64,000 bases of DNA. Origin: an uncultured Lachnospiraceae bacterium. Its GTDB lineage: Bacteria > Bacillota > Clostridia > Lachnospirales > Lachnospiraceae. A program made the translations under genes and the position numbers. The notes under the pieces were generated by a model. The model ran no database searches. It saw nothing but the letters and a program-made list of their open reading frames with translations, and was not told the DNA's origin. Below, piece by piece: positions 1 to 10,350 of this stretch (position 1 is its first letter; each line of letters opens with the position of its first letter). The stretch spans positions 149,071 to 213,070 of the forward strand of contig CANRFJ010000002.1 in the NCBI GenBank assembly GCA_947629865.1, in the 5' to 3' direction.

Positions 1-2
1 AG

Positions 3-209
3 AATGGAAAGAGCATGAAAGGGCACAAGCTCTCTGAGAAAAATTCCAATGCCGGTTTTGCGGTGAAGACATTGCTGTTCAATAAAAATCTGACAGCGGC
101 GCTGCGCGGCCAGAGCGCTTTTGATTTTGTGGTGGGCGGCAGTTACGGCCCGGCCAACGAGGAGTACCTGGCCTGGTATCTTGATGATGTGCAGTTGATT
201 TACAAATAG
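3..209 (+). CDS. C-terminal fragment of a hypothetical protein that starts upstream of the window
   Basis: Frame is open to the left window edge and stops at 209. Confidence 0.5.
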   Translation, partial: NGKSMKGHKLSEKNSNAGFAVKTLLFNKNLTAALRGQSAFDFVVGGSYGPANEEYLAWYLDDVQLIYK

Positions 210-223
210 CATCAGGAAATTTC

Positions 224-613
224 TTATGCGTCGGCTTTTTTTGAGGCCTTTTGCATGAAGGAGTCTTCGTTGATAATAAAGCGTTCGTGGCGGCCGCCGC
301 CAATCAGACCGGTCTCATCGCTTGCCGTGATCCGGAATACCAGACGGCGGCCGTCAATTTCAATCAGCTCGCTCTCGCAGGTGACTGTGAGGCCGCAGGG
401 GGTAGGGGCGTCGTGCGTGATGTCCAGACGGGTGCCCACGCTGCCCTGTCCCTCCTCCAGAAAAGGGGCAATACTTGTCCAGGCCGTCCTTTCCATCAAG
501 GCGGCCATCGCCGGAGTGCCGAACACGTCCAGTGTGCCGCTTCCCATCGCGCGCGCAGTGCAGGCGTCGTCCACGACGATATGTTGTTTTCCTCGGATTC
601 CGGTTTTCAGCAT
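224..613 (-). CDS. Thioesterase, FlK-like (hotdog fold)
   Basis: Protein MLKTGIRGKQHIVVDDACTARAMGSG..FGTPAMAALMERTAW resembles fluoroacetyl-CoA thioesterase-like family. Confidence 0.75.
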   Translation of the reverse strand: MLKTGIRGKQHIVVDDACTARAMGSGTLDVFGTPAMAALMERTAWTSIAPFLEEGQGSVGTRLDITHDAPTPCGLTVTCESELIEIDGRRLVFRITASDETGLIGGGRHERFIINEDSFMQKASKKADA

Positions 614-955
614 AATTTCACAACTCCTCTATTTCTATTTCAGAATAATCTGTGTTTTTCCAAACTATATCACAAAAAACGATGTCCGGCAACCCCCGGC
701 GCAGAGGGCGTGGAGTCCTGTGCGCAGACGGGAGCGCCAAAGGGAAAGAGCGGCTGGTAATCCAGCCGCCCTTTGAAAGAGGAGTTTTATGAAAAAATAT
801 CAAATATTAGAAATTGGCATTTCTTTACTGTAAGTATCTTAACTTACGACCTTAGTATACGGCCTAATTGTGACGCAAATGTGTTCAAAACAATAAAAAG
901 TGTGAAAAAAATGTGAATTTTTACCAATATTTAGAAATAAATTGCGGGCCGCGTC

Positions 956-2470
956 CTATGTCAGGGCCCGGTGAATTCGTTCCTGTAACTCCTTTTTCCG
1001 CTCATCCAACAAAAGCTCCCGGTTATACTCGTAAAATTTATCACAGCCGTGTTCGGCGACAAACCATGTTCCATTGCCGTTCAGCGTCAGTTCTGTGACA
1101 AACAGAACCATCTCCTGGCGTCCGGCGAAGGCTTTCTCCAGAAAGAGAAACGCATTGGTGAGGGCGCTGCGGGTACTGTCCGCCATCGACTCATAAGCAG
1201 CCGTCTCCTGTTCAAAGCGCTCTTTTACCTGGACGAAGGCGGTTTCGCTCTCCGCCGCCAGATCCTCCAGACTCTCTCCCAGAAATTTCTCGGCGCCCAG
1301 AAACTGCTCCTCCCGGTCTTTGGAGAGCTGTCCGGCCGTCCGCATGGCGCGGCGCTGTGCCGCGATGCGATCCCGTTCCTCCCGCAGCAGTTCAGCCGCC
1401 GTCCGGCCGGAGGAGGCGAGCTGCCCGCGCCAGTGCTGCAACGCCTCAAACAGGACGGTCAGCATACCGTCCGTCTGGCGTGTCTGCGCAAACATTCCGC
1501 CCAGTTGTCCCAAAAAGAGCCGGAGGACGCTCAGCGTCTCGTCAAAGGGAGCGGCCGCCAGGCGCGGCAGCATATCCTCCGGTTCGCGCCCCTCAAGAAC
1601 CGCCGCGACATCATAAGTCCGCCGGTATTTTCGGAACAGTTCATAGTAGTTGGCAAAATCTCCGGCGATTTCCCCGTGCTGGAGATATTGATGAATCGTG
1701 GCGGTGGTGACAGGCAGTTCCTCCGACTCGCAGGCCAGGATAAAGCGTGACAGATCCTCCCAGCCCCTTGCGGTGACAAAGTCCTCGCCGTCCATGACAG
1801 CCTCGACATTGTAAAAGTTTTCCTTTTTGATATCCAGATAGGAGAGGACGGCCGGATGGACGCCGTGTTCGCTGGCATATTCCTTCCAGGCGTGAAAATC
1901 CTCTGCGACGTCGATGCGTTTCAGGCGATCGAGCGTCACGATGTCAAAATTCCGAACTGACTTATTGTACTCCGGCGGATTTCCGGCGGCCACAATTATC
2001 CAGCCGTCGGGGATCCGGTGGGAACCAAAGGTCTTATACTGTAAAAACTGGAGCATGGTGGGCGCCAGCGTCTCGGAGACGCAGTTGATCTCGTCCAGAA
2101 AGAGAATCCCCTCCGAGAGGCCCGTCTCCTCCATTTTCTCATAGATGGAGGCGATGATTTCGCTCATTGTATACTCGGTGACAGAAAAAGTCTTTCCCCC
2201 GTATGTCCGCTCCCGTATAACCGGAAGGCCCACGGCGCTCTGACGGGTGTGGTGGGTGATGGTATAGGAGACAAGCGCCACGTTTTCCTCCGCGGCAATC
2301 TGCTCCATAATAGCGGTTTTCCCGATGCCGGGCGGCCCCATCAGAAGCACCGGACGCTGTTTCTCCACGGGGATTTCATATTGGGAGAGGCGGTTCTTCT
2401 TCAGATAGATGCGGAGTGTGTCGGCCACTTCCTTTTTGGCCTCTCGGATAGTCATTTTATAGGGGTTCAT
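956..2470 (-). CDS. MoxR-like AAA ATPase
   Basis: Walker A GPPGIGKTA, Walker B ILFLDEINCV; ends in an overlap with the VWA gene. Confidence 0.8.
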   Translation of the reverse strand: MNPYKMTIREAKKEVADTLRIYLKKNRLSQYEIPVEKQRPVLLMGPPGIGKTAIMEQIAAEENVALVSYTITHHTRQSAVGLPVIRERTYGGKTFSVTEYTMSEIIASIYEKMEETGLSEGILFLDEINCVSETLAPTMLQFLQYKTFGSHRIPDGWIIVAAGNPPEYNKSVRNFDIVTLDRLKRIDVAEDFHAWKEYASEHGVHPAVLSYLDIKKENFYNVEAVMDGEDFVTARGWEDLSRFILACESEELPVTTATIHQYLQHGEIAGDFANYYELFRKYRRTYDVAAVLEGREPEDMLPRLAAAPFDETLSVLRLFLGQLGGMFAQTRQTDGMLTVLFEALQHWRGQLASSGRTAAELLREERDRIAAQRRAMRTAGQLSKDREEQFLGAEKFLGESLEDLAAESETAFVQVKERFEQETAAYESMADSTRSALTNAFLFLEKAFAGRQEMVLFVTELTLNGNGTWFVAEHGCDKFYEYNRELLLDERKKELQERIHRALT

Positions 2471-3809
2471 GTTCAATCCTCCATTCATTTTCCGTTAAGC
2501 GGATTTTTATGGCCCAGGGCGGTACCCGTTCCCAGGCGGGTTCACCGGCGCGGTATCCGTCGCTGCGGAGAAAATCTGCCAGCAGAAAGGCGGTGGGATA
2601 TCCAGCCGGCCGGTCGGGATAGACGCCATAGCCGTCAGTCAGGATCATCAGTCCCTGCAGGCGGCCCAGCTGCCCGCGGCTTTTCCTCTCATTTATATAT
2701 CGGAATACGCAGCGGTAGTCCGTGCCGCCGAAACCGCGAACCGTGACGGATTCCGATAGGGATTGCAGCTGTTCCATGGAGGTAATGCGGAGTTCCTCCT
2801 GGATTACTGTGTCAAATTGTAAAAGCCGGATTTCCATATGGCGGAAAAAATGTCCGGACTCCCTCAGGACGTCATATGTCTCGGACAGGAATCTGCGCAC
2901 CGGCGCGCCCTGCACAGAGCCGGAGGTGTCAATGGCGATGACCAGTTCGCGGATTTTCTTTTCCTCCTTGTACTCCAGAGGTTCGATCAACGGGATATTG
3001 CCGTATAAATCCATGCCCAGCGTGTAGAAGGCGGCGTCGAACTCCTCGTCATTTAAGCGGATAGATTCATGCCAGGAGGCAAAGCGCCGGAGAAAGGCGC
3101 CGTACCCGGGGGAGCGCTCGCGGGAGAGCTTCAATACCTGCAGCAGAGTTCCCGCCTCTGTTCCGGCCTGCCGCTCAAATGTCTCCATAGCGGTGCGTGT
3201 TTTCTCCCCGATCTCTCTCCATTTCTCCTCCCGTCGGCGGGTATCCTCGTCGGGGGAGTCCCCGTCCGGATTTTTCTTTTCGCGCGGCCACAGATCGTGG
3301 CTGTCGATGCAAAATTCCCGCTCGAGCAGCGGCATATTCTGGTGGTAAAAAATGCTGCCCTCCAGTATGCGGTACAGTCTGCCCGGCGTGTAGAGGGAAC
3401 AGGAGCCATCCAGATATTGATAGGTCTTTTCGCGAAACGGTGAGGGAAGCTTCTGCACACAGGAAATCGGCAGGGAATCCATTATGGATTCCACACAGAT
3501 GTCGCAGCAGAGGTTCCACAGCGCGTCATTCTCCATGGGAGGCAGATATAGGTGGGAAAAGATGCAGTGGAGCAGATTGTGGAGAAAAGAGCGGTTGACT
3601 AAAACCGGATTTTCCTCATAGGCGCTCAGGAGATTTCGGGGCTGAAAATACAGAGTGTCGCCGTCGGTGGCCGTGGAGGAGATGGCGGGATTCATGGCAA
3701 AAGAAAGGCCGGACAGGGCCACGTCAAGAAAGCGCATGGCAAGATATAGCTCATTGCGCGCCGTGGACAGGATTTCTTTTCCCAGCTGTTCAAATGGCAG
3801 CTCTTTCAT
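2457..3809 (-). CDS. VWA-like / DUF2201-type putative metallopeptidase
   Basis: MIDAS-like IAIDTSGSV, HxxxH-like HNLLHCIFSH; paired with MoxR ATPase. Confidence 0.75.
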   Translation of the reverse strand: MKELPFEQLGKEILSTARNELYLAMRFLDVALSGLSFAMNPAISSTATDGDTLYFQPRNLLSAYEENPVLVNRSFLHNLLHCIFSHLYLPPMENDALWNLCCDICVESIMDSLPISCVQKLPSPFREKTYQYLDGSCSLYTPGRLYRILEGSIFYHQNMPLLEREFCIDSHDLWPREKKNPDGDSPDEDTRRREEKWREIGEKTRTAMETFERQAGTEAGTLLQVLKLSRERSPGYGAFLRRFASWHESIRLNDEEFDAAFYTLGMDLYGNIPLIEPLEYKEEKKIRELVIAIDTSGSVQGAPVRRFLSETYDVLRESGHFFRHMEIRLLQFDTVIQEELRITSMEQLQSLSESVTVRGFGGTDYRCVFRYINERKSRGQLGRLQGLMILTDGYGVYPDRPAGYPTAFLLADFLRSDGYRAGEPAWERVPPWAIKIRLTENEWRIEHEPL

Positions 3810-3836
3810 ACAGATCAACTCCTTTCCGGGGGCCGT

Positions 3837-4694
3837 CTAAAGCCGGAATTTTTTTGCTCCGCCGGTTCCCGCACCGCGCCGCCGCTCCCAGTCGAGCAGA
3901 TAGCTGATTATATCCGGACGTTTCAGATTTGCGGCTATATCCTTTGCCGCGGGCAGAAGCGGCGTCCCTTCCCGTTCGAGGAAAAAGCGGAGGCTGTCCA
4001 TATCCGATGATTTCATATAAAAAGTGAGGAGTTCTCTGGTATGGCTGCTCCAGTAGGCGAGATAGGCGGCCTGGGCCTCGTCGGACAGGGCGTAGGGAAA
4101 ACGCAGCCGGCAGGAGAGAAGTCTGCCCAGAACGGGCAGCTCCTCACTGACACAGGCCTGCTTCCAGAGGCCGTCATAGCGTGGGTAGTCGATTTGGGCG
4201 TTGTAAAAACACTGCTGATACAGATAACCGGCCCCATAGCCGACCTCGCTGAAGATACGGGCCGGTTCATTGGCGATGAATTCGTATTCGTAGTGGGGGA
4301 ACAAAAGCACGGCCTGTTCACCGTCCGCATAGTGGATGGTCACGGTGATTTCCTGATTCATATCGTATAAAATATCCTTCAGGCAGGTGCAGTCCTCCGC
4401 GTCCCGCCAGAGGACGATGCGGGAGACGCGGGGACAGTTTTTGAAAGCCCCGTCTTCAATCACGATTCCCCCGTGGGGCAGGGATATGGTTTCCAGGGCG
4501 CGGCAGTTATAGAAGGCATGGCGGCCAATGCAGCGCGTGCCCTCTGGTATGGCGGCCTCCGTCAGCTCGCGGTTCTGCGCATAGGCATAATCTGGAATTT
4601 TTCCCTGCATATCTGTCTGGATTTTCAAACTTTTACGCCCCTTCAAAAATAGTCTTATTATACAAAGAATAGCACCGTATGGACTTTTTGACAA
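3837..4694 (-). CDS. Leucine-rich repeat (BspA-like) protein with ankyrin-like C-terminus; start uncertain (possibly 4610)
   Basis: IPEGTRCIGRHAFYNCRALETISLPHGGIVIEDGAFKNC. Confidence 0.65.
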   Translation of the reverse strand: MSKSPYGAILCIIRLFLKGRKSLKIQTDMQGKIPDYAYAQNRELTEAAIPEGTRCIGRHAFYNCRALETISLPHGGIVIEDGAFKNCPRVSRIVLWRDAEDCTCLKDILYDMNQEITVTIHYADGEQAVLLFPHYEYEFIANEPARIFSEVGYGAGYLYQQCFYNAQIDYPRYDGLWKQACVSEELPVLGRLLSCRLRFPYALSDEAQAAYLAYWSSHTRELLTFYMKSSDMDSLRFFLEREGTPLLPAAKDIAANLKRPDIISYLLDWERRRGAGTGGAKKFRL

Positions 4695-4831
4695 GAAAAT
4701 GATATAATATTGAACAGATAAAAGCGGCGGCTGGAAACGGCGCCGCCCAAAAGAGAGTGAACGGAGGCATGGTATGGGAAATAAGCCGGATAGTTTATTT
4801 CCTGCGCAGACGTTTCGGAATGGAGGATTCT

Positions 4832-5332
4832 ATGTATTGTCAGCATTGTGGCAACGAGGTGGGAAGCGAGGATAGATTTTGCCGGTACTGCGGTACCCGG
4901 CTGGCGGAAGAACGGCCGGAGCCTGTGCAGCAGCCGGAACTGGAGTCCGTGCAGCAGCAGGAACCGGAAGCCGTGGAGCAGCCGAAGCTTGAGTTCGTGC
5001 AGCAGCCGGAGCCGGACTTTGGAGAATCGGAAAAGAAAAAAAGAGATACAAAAATTCTTGTGGGAGCAGTCATCGGCGCCGGTGTGATACTTCTGATCGT
5101 GCTTGTTGTTCTGCTGGCTGTCTTTCAGAAAAAGGCCAGCCGGACGTTTTCGCGGTGGAGTACGGAGCACGGGGCATATTCCGAAGATTTTGACGATATA
5201 TTTGACGATACCCATGACTACGATTCGGATGAGTACGGTTTTGGCGATTACGACAAATATGAGTATGGGAATGAAGAAGACGGGGATGAAGACGATTCTG
5301 ACGACGGGGACTTCCTGCCGGACAATCTGTGA
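4832..5332 (+). CDS. Zinc-ribbon domain membrane protein with acidic C-terminal tail
   Basis: MYCQHCGNEVGSEDRFCRYCGTRL, TM segment ILVGAVIGAGVILLIVLVVLLAV; GGAGG before 4832. Confidence 0.75.
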   Translation: MYCQHCGNEVGSEDRFCRYCGTRLAEERPEPVQQPELESVQQQEPEAVEQPKLEFVQQPEPDFGESEKKKRDTKILVGAVIGAGVILLIVLVVLLAVFQKKASRTFSRWSTEHGAYSEDFDDIFDDTHDYDSDEYGFGDYDKYEYGNEEDGDEDDSDDGDFLPDNL

Positions 5333-5359
5333 CTGAGGGTGAGAAGGGAAAACTATATA

Positions 5360-7150
5360 ATGAAGTATAAAGTAGAAGAAATTCAGGAAAAAATCCACAT
5401 TGGACAGCTGGAGGGCATCGGGGAGCGGCTGGAGGAGGACATCGCAGGGATATTAAATCGTGCGGGAATTTATTTCCGCATTTTTTCCCGTGCCAAAACG
5501 CCCTTTTCCATTGCCGGAAAACTGGAAAAGGACGGCTATGGCTTTGGGGAGGGCGACAAAAAAATTCAGGATCTGATTGGGCTGCGGGTGGTGGCGTATT
5601 ACCAGGACGATACAAATATTATCCGCACGGCTCTGGATAAGACGTTCCGCCGGGTGGGAGAGTGGTCGGAGACGGACAACTCCGAGGCGGAGTTTAAGGC
5701 GTCTAAGTTAAACGGCGTATTCTGTCTGCCCGATGAATACCAGCGGATTTACAATGGAGATATAAGCCGGATTCCGGCAGAACTGACCTTTGAGGTGCAG
5801 TTGAGGACGATTTCCTTTGAGGGCTGGCATGAGATCGAACACGACATGCGCTATAAATCCCCCTATGGAGAGGAATTCTGGCGAAACAACGGAAATCTGT
5901 CCCGCACACTCAACTGCGTACTGGCTAATCTGGAGCTGTGCGACTGGTCTACAATCAGCGTCTTTGACCAGTTGTCCTATTACCACTATGAGGAGGGGAA
6001 CTGGGAAATGATGCTCAAGGGCAAGTTCCGGCTCCGCTTCGCCGCCCAGCCGCTGGCCTCTGAGCTGATTGAGTTTCTGGACGAAAATCCGGCGGTGGCA
6101 TACGGCATATACCGCTGTTCCAGAGAGCAGGTGGTATTCGCCCTTCTGCGGGAGGGAAACCACGGGCAGATTACCTATGATCTCCTGCTCAAGGTTGCCA
6201 ACGAAGTTGTGACTGGTTACGACGGGAAATTGAAAAAGCGGCTCGCCCGACTCTGCAACGAGGTCACAAAAGAAGAAAAGACCGTGAGGAGCGAGCGACT
6301 GGAGTTAAAGCCGCTCGATGTGACGCCCGCCTTTCAGTTAAACGTGCAGCTGTCCCATAATGAGAGCGTGGAGCTTCATCAGGAATTTATGTCGGCGGTG
6401 CAGATGATTGGGAACTGGGCCAGAAGCCGTTTCCGCAACATCGCCAATGACATACCGGTCACGCCGGTGGACTACGAGCTCCATGTGGCCGGATATAATC
6501 TCAAGATTCTCGGCAATGTGTCTCTGGGAATCTATAAACTGGAATTAGACTATGTGGACATCACGCGCAAGGGAGTGGTCTGGCGCACGAACGTAAGTCT
6601 GGAGCGGAGCAGCCGGATCCGCATGAAGGTAGCCTGCGACTACTGCCACCCGCCGGATCGGTTTGTGAGGGACAGCTTTGCCAAGCCGCGGTTTGTAGAT
6701 GAAATTTTCCGCAAAATCGGCTATGAGGACGTCCTGCCGATGTCCCTGAAGCCACGGCGGATTCGCAATATGGAGGACGTTGAAAACCTCAGCGCCTTTA
6801 TTGTCAATTCCGCCCGCAACCTGCCGGTGGTTCTCGCCGTGGAGGAGGAAGACGAGGAGAGGCAGATTAACATTTCCCGTCTGGCAGAGACAGTGGGAAC
6901 CTATGCCCATGTATATCTGGTGGACAAAAAAGCGGTGCCGGGACTCGTGGAGGCCTCCGACTACACGAAGGAGGAGCTGACGGGAGCCGTTTGGGTGACA
7001 TTCCGGGACGGCGAGGACAAATTCTTCACCAGAAAGATGATTGAGGAGAGCCGTTTTGACTTTAACCGGTATGCTTTTGACCAGGGTAACATCTATGAAA
7101 AGGCATTCCGCCACAAGCTGGTACGGCTGATAAAAGAAAAGAACTGCTGA
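5360..7150 (+). CDS. RelA/SpoT nucleotidyltransferase-domain protein
   Basis: KKIQDLIGLRVVAYYQDD, FEVQLRTISFEGWHEIEHDMRYKS. Confidence 0.75.
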   Translation: MKYKVEEIQEKIHIGQLEGIGERLEEDIAGILNRAGIYFRIFSRAKTPFSIAGKLEKDGYGFGEGDKKIQDLIGLRVVAYYQDDTNIIRTALDKTFRRVGEWSETDNSEAEFKASKLNGVFCLPDEYQRIYNGDISRIPAELTFEVQLRTISFEGWHEIEHDMRYKSPYGEEFWRNNGNLSRTLNCVLANLELCDWSTISVFDQLSYYHYEEGNWEMMLKGKFRLRFAAQPLASELIEFLDENPAVAYGIYRCSREQVVFALLREGNHGQITYDLLLKVANEVVTGYDGKLKKRLARLCNEVTKEEKTVRSERLELKPLDVTPAFQLNVQLSHNESVELHQEFMSAVQMIGNWARSRFRNIANDIPVTPVDYELHVAGYNLKILGNVSLGIYKLELDYVDITRKGVVWRTNVSLERSSRIRMKVACDYCHPPDRFVRDSFAKPRFVDEIFRKIGYEDVLPMSLKPRRIRNMEDVENLSAFIVNSARNLPVVLAVEEEDEERQINISRLAETVGTYAHVYLVDKKAVPGLVEASDYTKEELTGAVWVTFRDGEDKFFTRKMIEESRFDFNRYAFDQGNIYEKAFRHKLVRLIKEKNC

Positions 7151-7312
7151 ATTTTCGCCTGGAGGCGATTTCATACAATAGTAAGGTTTCCTGTCAGTAT
7201 TTTCCTTTTTCGATTTTTTATTGAAATGGATTGACAGTTTTTAAATAAAAGTTTATTATTTAAACGACACTTTTCTTAAAAATTTTATTTTAAAAGAAGG
7301 AGCATGAAAAAG

Positions 7313-8518
7313 ATGAAGAAAGCAGTAAGAGGGTTAATGATGGTATTTGCCGTTGCCTTTGGCCTGTTGATATTTACAGGAACCGGCAAAGCGGCGACTA
7401 CATGGAATGCGGGATTGAAGCAGACAAACTACGCAGGGACCAGTGTAAATGTGTCCTGGAATCCCCTTTTGATGACAGGTGTGTATTATACTACCGTCAT
7501 CGGTTTCAGTCCGACAAGCCTCACCAAAGAGGAATCGGCTTATGGGACGTCGGAGTATATTGGCGGTTTGTCAGAGGGCGGCGTGTACTATGTGCAGGTG
7601 AGGGCTTATTCTGATTCCGCCAGATACAAGAAGCCGGAGACTTTGGTTGCCTATTCTGAGGTGATTCAGGTGGCTACCAGTCCGTCGGCGCCGACAGGCC
7701 TGATGCAGACAGGCGCCACTACGAATTCTATTACCATGAAGTGGAATCCGGTACCGGGAGCCACCGGTTATACGATATGCCGCTACAACAATACCGGTTA
7801 CACGCCAATCGCGACGACGGCGGCCACTTCCTGTACGGTCAAAGGTCTGGGCGCTTCCCAGAAAATAGATTATGTTGTCCGCGCCAATGTGACGACATCA
7901 TCCGGCTTTACCAGCCAGAGTTCTAACAGTAATTATGTCTATATGTGTACGGTTCCCAGCAAGGTTGCCTATATCTCCATGACGAATTACGATGATTTAC
8001 TCCAGGAGGCAACATATCAGTGGAACAGCGTAAACAACGCCAGCGGATACCAGTTCCAGCTTCAGACCTACAAGGGAAAGAACCTTCTGACTAAGGATAC
8101 GGGCAGTGGCTACGCCAACTACATCTATGTGAAGCCGTTCAAAAAGGGAGTCTTTACCAAGGCCCGTGCGAGAGCTTATATCATCATCAATAACAAGAAG
8201 ATATACGGCGCGTGGTCCGATCTGAACTACAATGCTTCGGCCAAGAAGGTAACTCTCAGGCGCAGAGGCAATAAGATTAAGGTGACATGGAAGAAAATCT
8301 CCGGGGCAGCTGGATATACGGTTATGATCTCCACGAAGGCTAAATCCGGATTTAAGAAGGTAAAGACCTTAGGGAAGAAGTCGACTTCTATCACAATCAA
8401 AAAGTGCGGTAAGAAGAAACTGAAAAAACACAAGAGATACTATATCCGCGTGAAATATCTCACCAAGGTAGGCAAGAAAAAGGTAGCCAGCGGCGTGATG
8501 GGCACGGGAAACATCTGA
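7313..8518 (+). CDS. Secreted fibronectin type III domain protein
   Basis: Signal peptide, repeated FN3 units (ITMKWNPVPGATGYTICRY), Lys-rich C-terminus. Confidence 0.75.
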   Translation: MKKAVRGLMMVFAVAFGLLIFTGTGKAATTWNAGLKQTNYAGTSVNVSWNPLLMTGVYYTTVIGFSPTSLTKEESAYGTSEYIGGLSEGGVYYVQVRAYSDSARYKKPETLVAYSEVIQVATSPSAPTGLMQTGATTNSITMKWNPVPGATGYTICRYNNTGYTPIATTAATSCTVKGLGASQKIDYVVRANVTTSSGFTSQSSNSNYVYMCTVPSKVAYISMTNYDDLLQEATYQWNSVNNASGYQFQLQTYKGKNLLTKDTGSGYANYIYVKPFKKGVFTKARARAYIIINNKKIYGAWSDLNYNASAKKVTLRRRGNKIKVTWKKISGAAGYTVMISTKAKSGFKKVKTLGKKSTSITIKKCGKKKLKKHKRYYIRVKYLTKVGKKKVASGVMGTGNI

Positions 8519-8569
8519 TAGAAGCCCTGCTTTATATGCCGCTCCGGAATGGGGATTAAAATGTGAAAA

Positions 8570-8626
8570 TGTGCCAGCCGGTTCATGACAGCGTTCAGCG
8601 CAGCGAACCGGCCGGCATTTTTTGTT
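8570..8626 (+). terminator. Intrinsic terminator
   Basis: GCCGGTTC...GAACCGGCCGGC followed by ATTTTTTG. Confidence 0.7.
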
Positions 8627-8751
8627 GTGCAAAAAACATCATAAATTCCACTTTATCTATTGATATATTTTAAGGAAAGAAGTAAGATAGAAAACAGCAG
8701 GAGTTATCTGAAAGAGCAATCATATTATGTCAGGAAAAGGAAGTGTTTGTA

Positions 8752-9303
8752 ATGAAGACAGAACTTTTTTACCACAAGCGGACGGGCAATCCTGTCCAGA
8801 TCATTGCACGCGCACAGACAAAGCCGACCTTTCAGGAGGTTGTATGCTATCAGGAACTGACAGCGCCCTACGGGCATTTTGTCATGGAGAAAAGGCAGTT
8901 TTTTGCAGAGTATGTAAAAAGATTTGCAGAACTTCCCAAAAAGGAACAGAGACAGATCGCCCAGAGGGGTGAGCTGCCGGATAAGCAGCCGAGGATTTCC
9001 AAAGGAGAGGTGGCAGACGGGACGGAACCGGAGGGGGAGGAGAGAACAGAGCCGCAGCCGGATCCGGCGGAGACTTCTGACGCGAGGATACAGAAGCTCA
9101 TGGCCTTTTTTGATGCCGATACCTATCAGGAAAAGAAAAAACTGTTTGAGGATATGAGGGAAAGTCTGGACGAGCATATGCTGAATAATATTGCCGTGAG
9201 TCTGGATTTGTCCATTGACGACATTTCCGGCGGATACGCACTGATCTTATCCGAACTGGAGATACGAAGCCGGTACGAAGACGACAGGAGAGAGAAAAAT
9301 TGA
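8752..9303 (+). CDS. Hypothetical protein
   Basis: ORF with codon bias, immediately upstream of truA with overlap. Confidence 0.6.
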   Translation: MKTELFYHKRTGNPVQIIARAQTKPTFQEVVCYQELTAPYGHFVMEKRQFFAEYVKRFAELPKKEQRQIAQRGELPDKQPRISKGEVADGTEPEGEERTEPQPDPAETSDARIQKLMAFFDADTYQEKKKLFEDMRESLDEHMLNNIAVSLDLSIDDISGGYALILSELEIRSRYEDDRREKN

Positions 9304-10043
9304 CGAATTACCGTTTATGCGTCCAATATGACGGCGCCCGTTACCGGGGCTGGCAGAGACAGGGGAAGACGTCGGCGGATACGATACAGAGCCGTCTGGA
9401 GGCCGTGATTTCCAGGCTGACCGGAGAGGACGCAGAGGTTCACGGGGCCGGACGCACCGACGCCGGCGTCCACGCCAGAGGGCAGGTGGCCCATGTGCGG
9501 CTGGAGTGCGGCTGGGAGCCGGAAGTCCTCGCCGCCAAGATGAATGAATATCTGCCGGAGGATATACGGATACTGGAAGTGCAGCGGGCGGGCGAGCGGT
9601 TTCACAGCCGCCTCAACGCCACGGGCAAGGTATATGAATACCACCTTCTCAAGAAGGGCTGCTATGATGTGTTTGTCCGCAAATACAGCTGGCAGATGGA
9701 GAGAGACCTGGATACGGCTCTCATGCGGAAGGGGGCGGAGCTGCTCACAGGGAGCCATGATTTCCGCGGCTTCTGCACGAAGGCCTCCAGGAAAAAATCC
9801 ACAGTCCGCCGTCTGGACGCCATTGATATCCGCGAGACGGAGAGGGACATTTTTCTCAGATTTGAGGGAAACGGTTTTCTCTATAACATGGTGCGGATTC
9901 TTGTCGGGACGCTGGTTGAGATTGGCGACGGCAGGAGGGCTCCGGACAGCATACGGGAAATATTTGCCGCCGGTGACAGAAGACTGGCGGGCGGGACAGC
10001 GCCGGCGCAGGGCCTCACCCTGCTCTCGGTTCGGTACGATTAG
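9300..10043 (+). CDS. truA: tRNA pseudouridine synthase A
   Basis: YDGARYRGWQRQ, GAGRTDAGVHARGQVAH. Confidence 0.93.
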   Translation: MTNYRLCVQYDGARYRGWQRQGKTSADTIQSRLEAVISRLTGEDAEVHGAGRTDAGVHARGQVAHVRLECGWEPEVLAAKMNEYLPEDIRILEVQRAGERFHSRLNATGKVYEYHLLKKGCYDVFVRKYSWQMERDLDTALMRKGAELLTGSHDFRGFCTKASRKKSTVRRLDAIDIRETERDIFLRFEGNGFLYNMVRILVGTLVEIGDGRRAPDSIREIFAAGDRRLAGGTAPAQGLTLLSVRYD

Positions 10044-10060
10044 TGAGCGGAGGGACAGGT

Positions 10061-10333
10061 ATGAGAAGAATGGAATTTAAGATGGAGAGGGAGAATCTGG
10101 TGCAGGAGGGGGACGAAGTCACCGTGACAGAGGGGATTTTGCCCAGCGCCTTTTATTATGTGATTAATCCGGCGGTAGCGATGTCCGGCAACTATACGTT
10201 TCGGGAGAGGCTGCGCTCCGACCGCGGAATCGTCCGCGAGATAAAGGAGAATGAAAAGGGTTTCTATGTAGTGGTTGAATTTGACGAGGACGAGCCGGAG
10301 ACAGCGGACGCACAGTCCGCAGACAATAAATAG
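10061..10333 (+). CDS. Hypothetical small protein
   Basis: MRRMEFKMERENLVQEGDEV; between truA and M18 peptidase. Confidence 0.55.
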   Translation: MRRMEFKMERENLVQEGDEVTVTEGILPSAFYYVINPAVAMSGNYTFRERLRSDRGIVREIKENEKGFYVVVEFDEDEPETADAQSADNK

Positions 10334-10350
10334 AAAGGACGGATTGAACA

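Noticed and set aside
749-770. GCGGCTGG-TAAT-CCAGCCGC hairpin as a terminator
   Set aside because: Strong stem but no T-tract on either side; left unassigned.
1049-1750. 233-aa + strand ORF
   Set aside because: Antisense to MoxR ATPase, no RBS or family resemblance.
4658-5398. 246-aa - strand ORF with LRLLHGLRFLLLHG repeats
   Set aside because: Antisense of the zinc-ribbon gene Glu/Gln/Pro repeat region.
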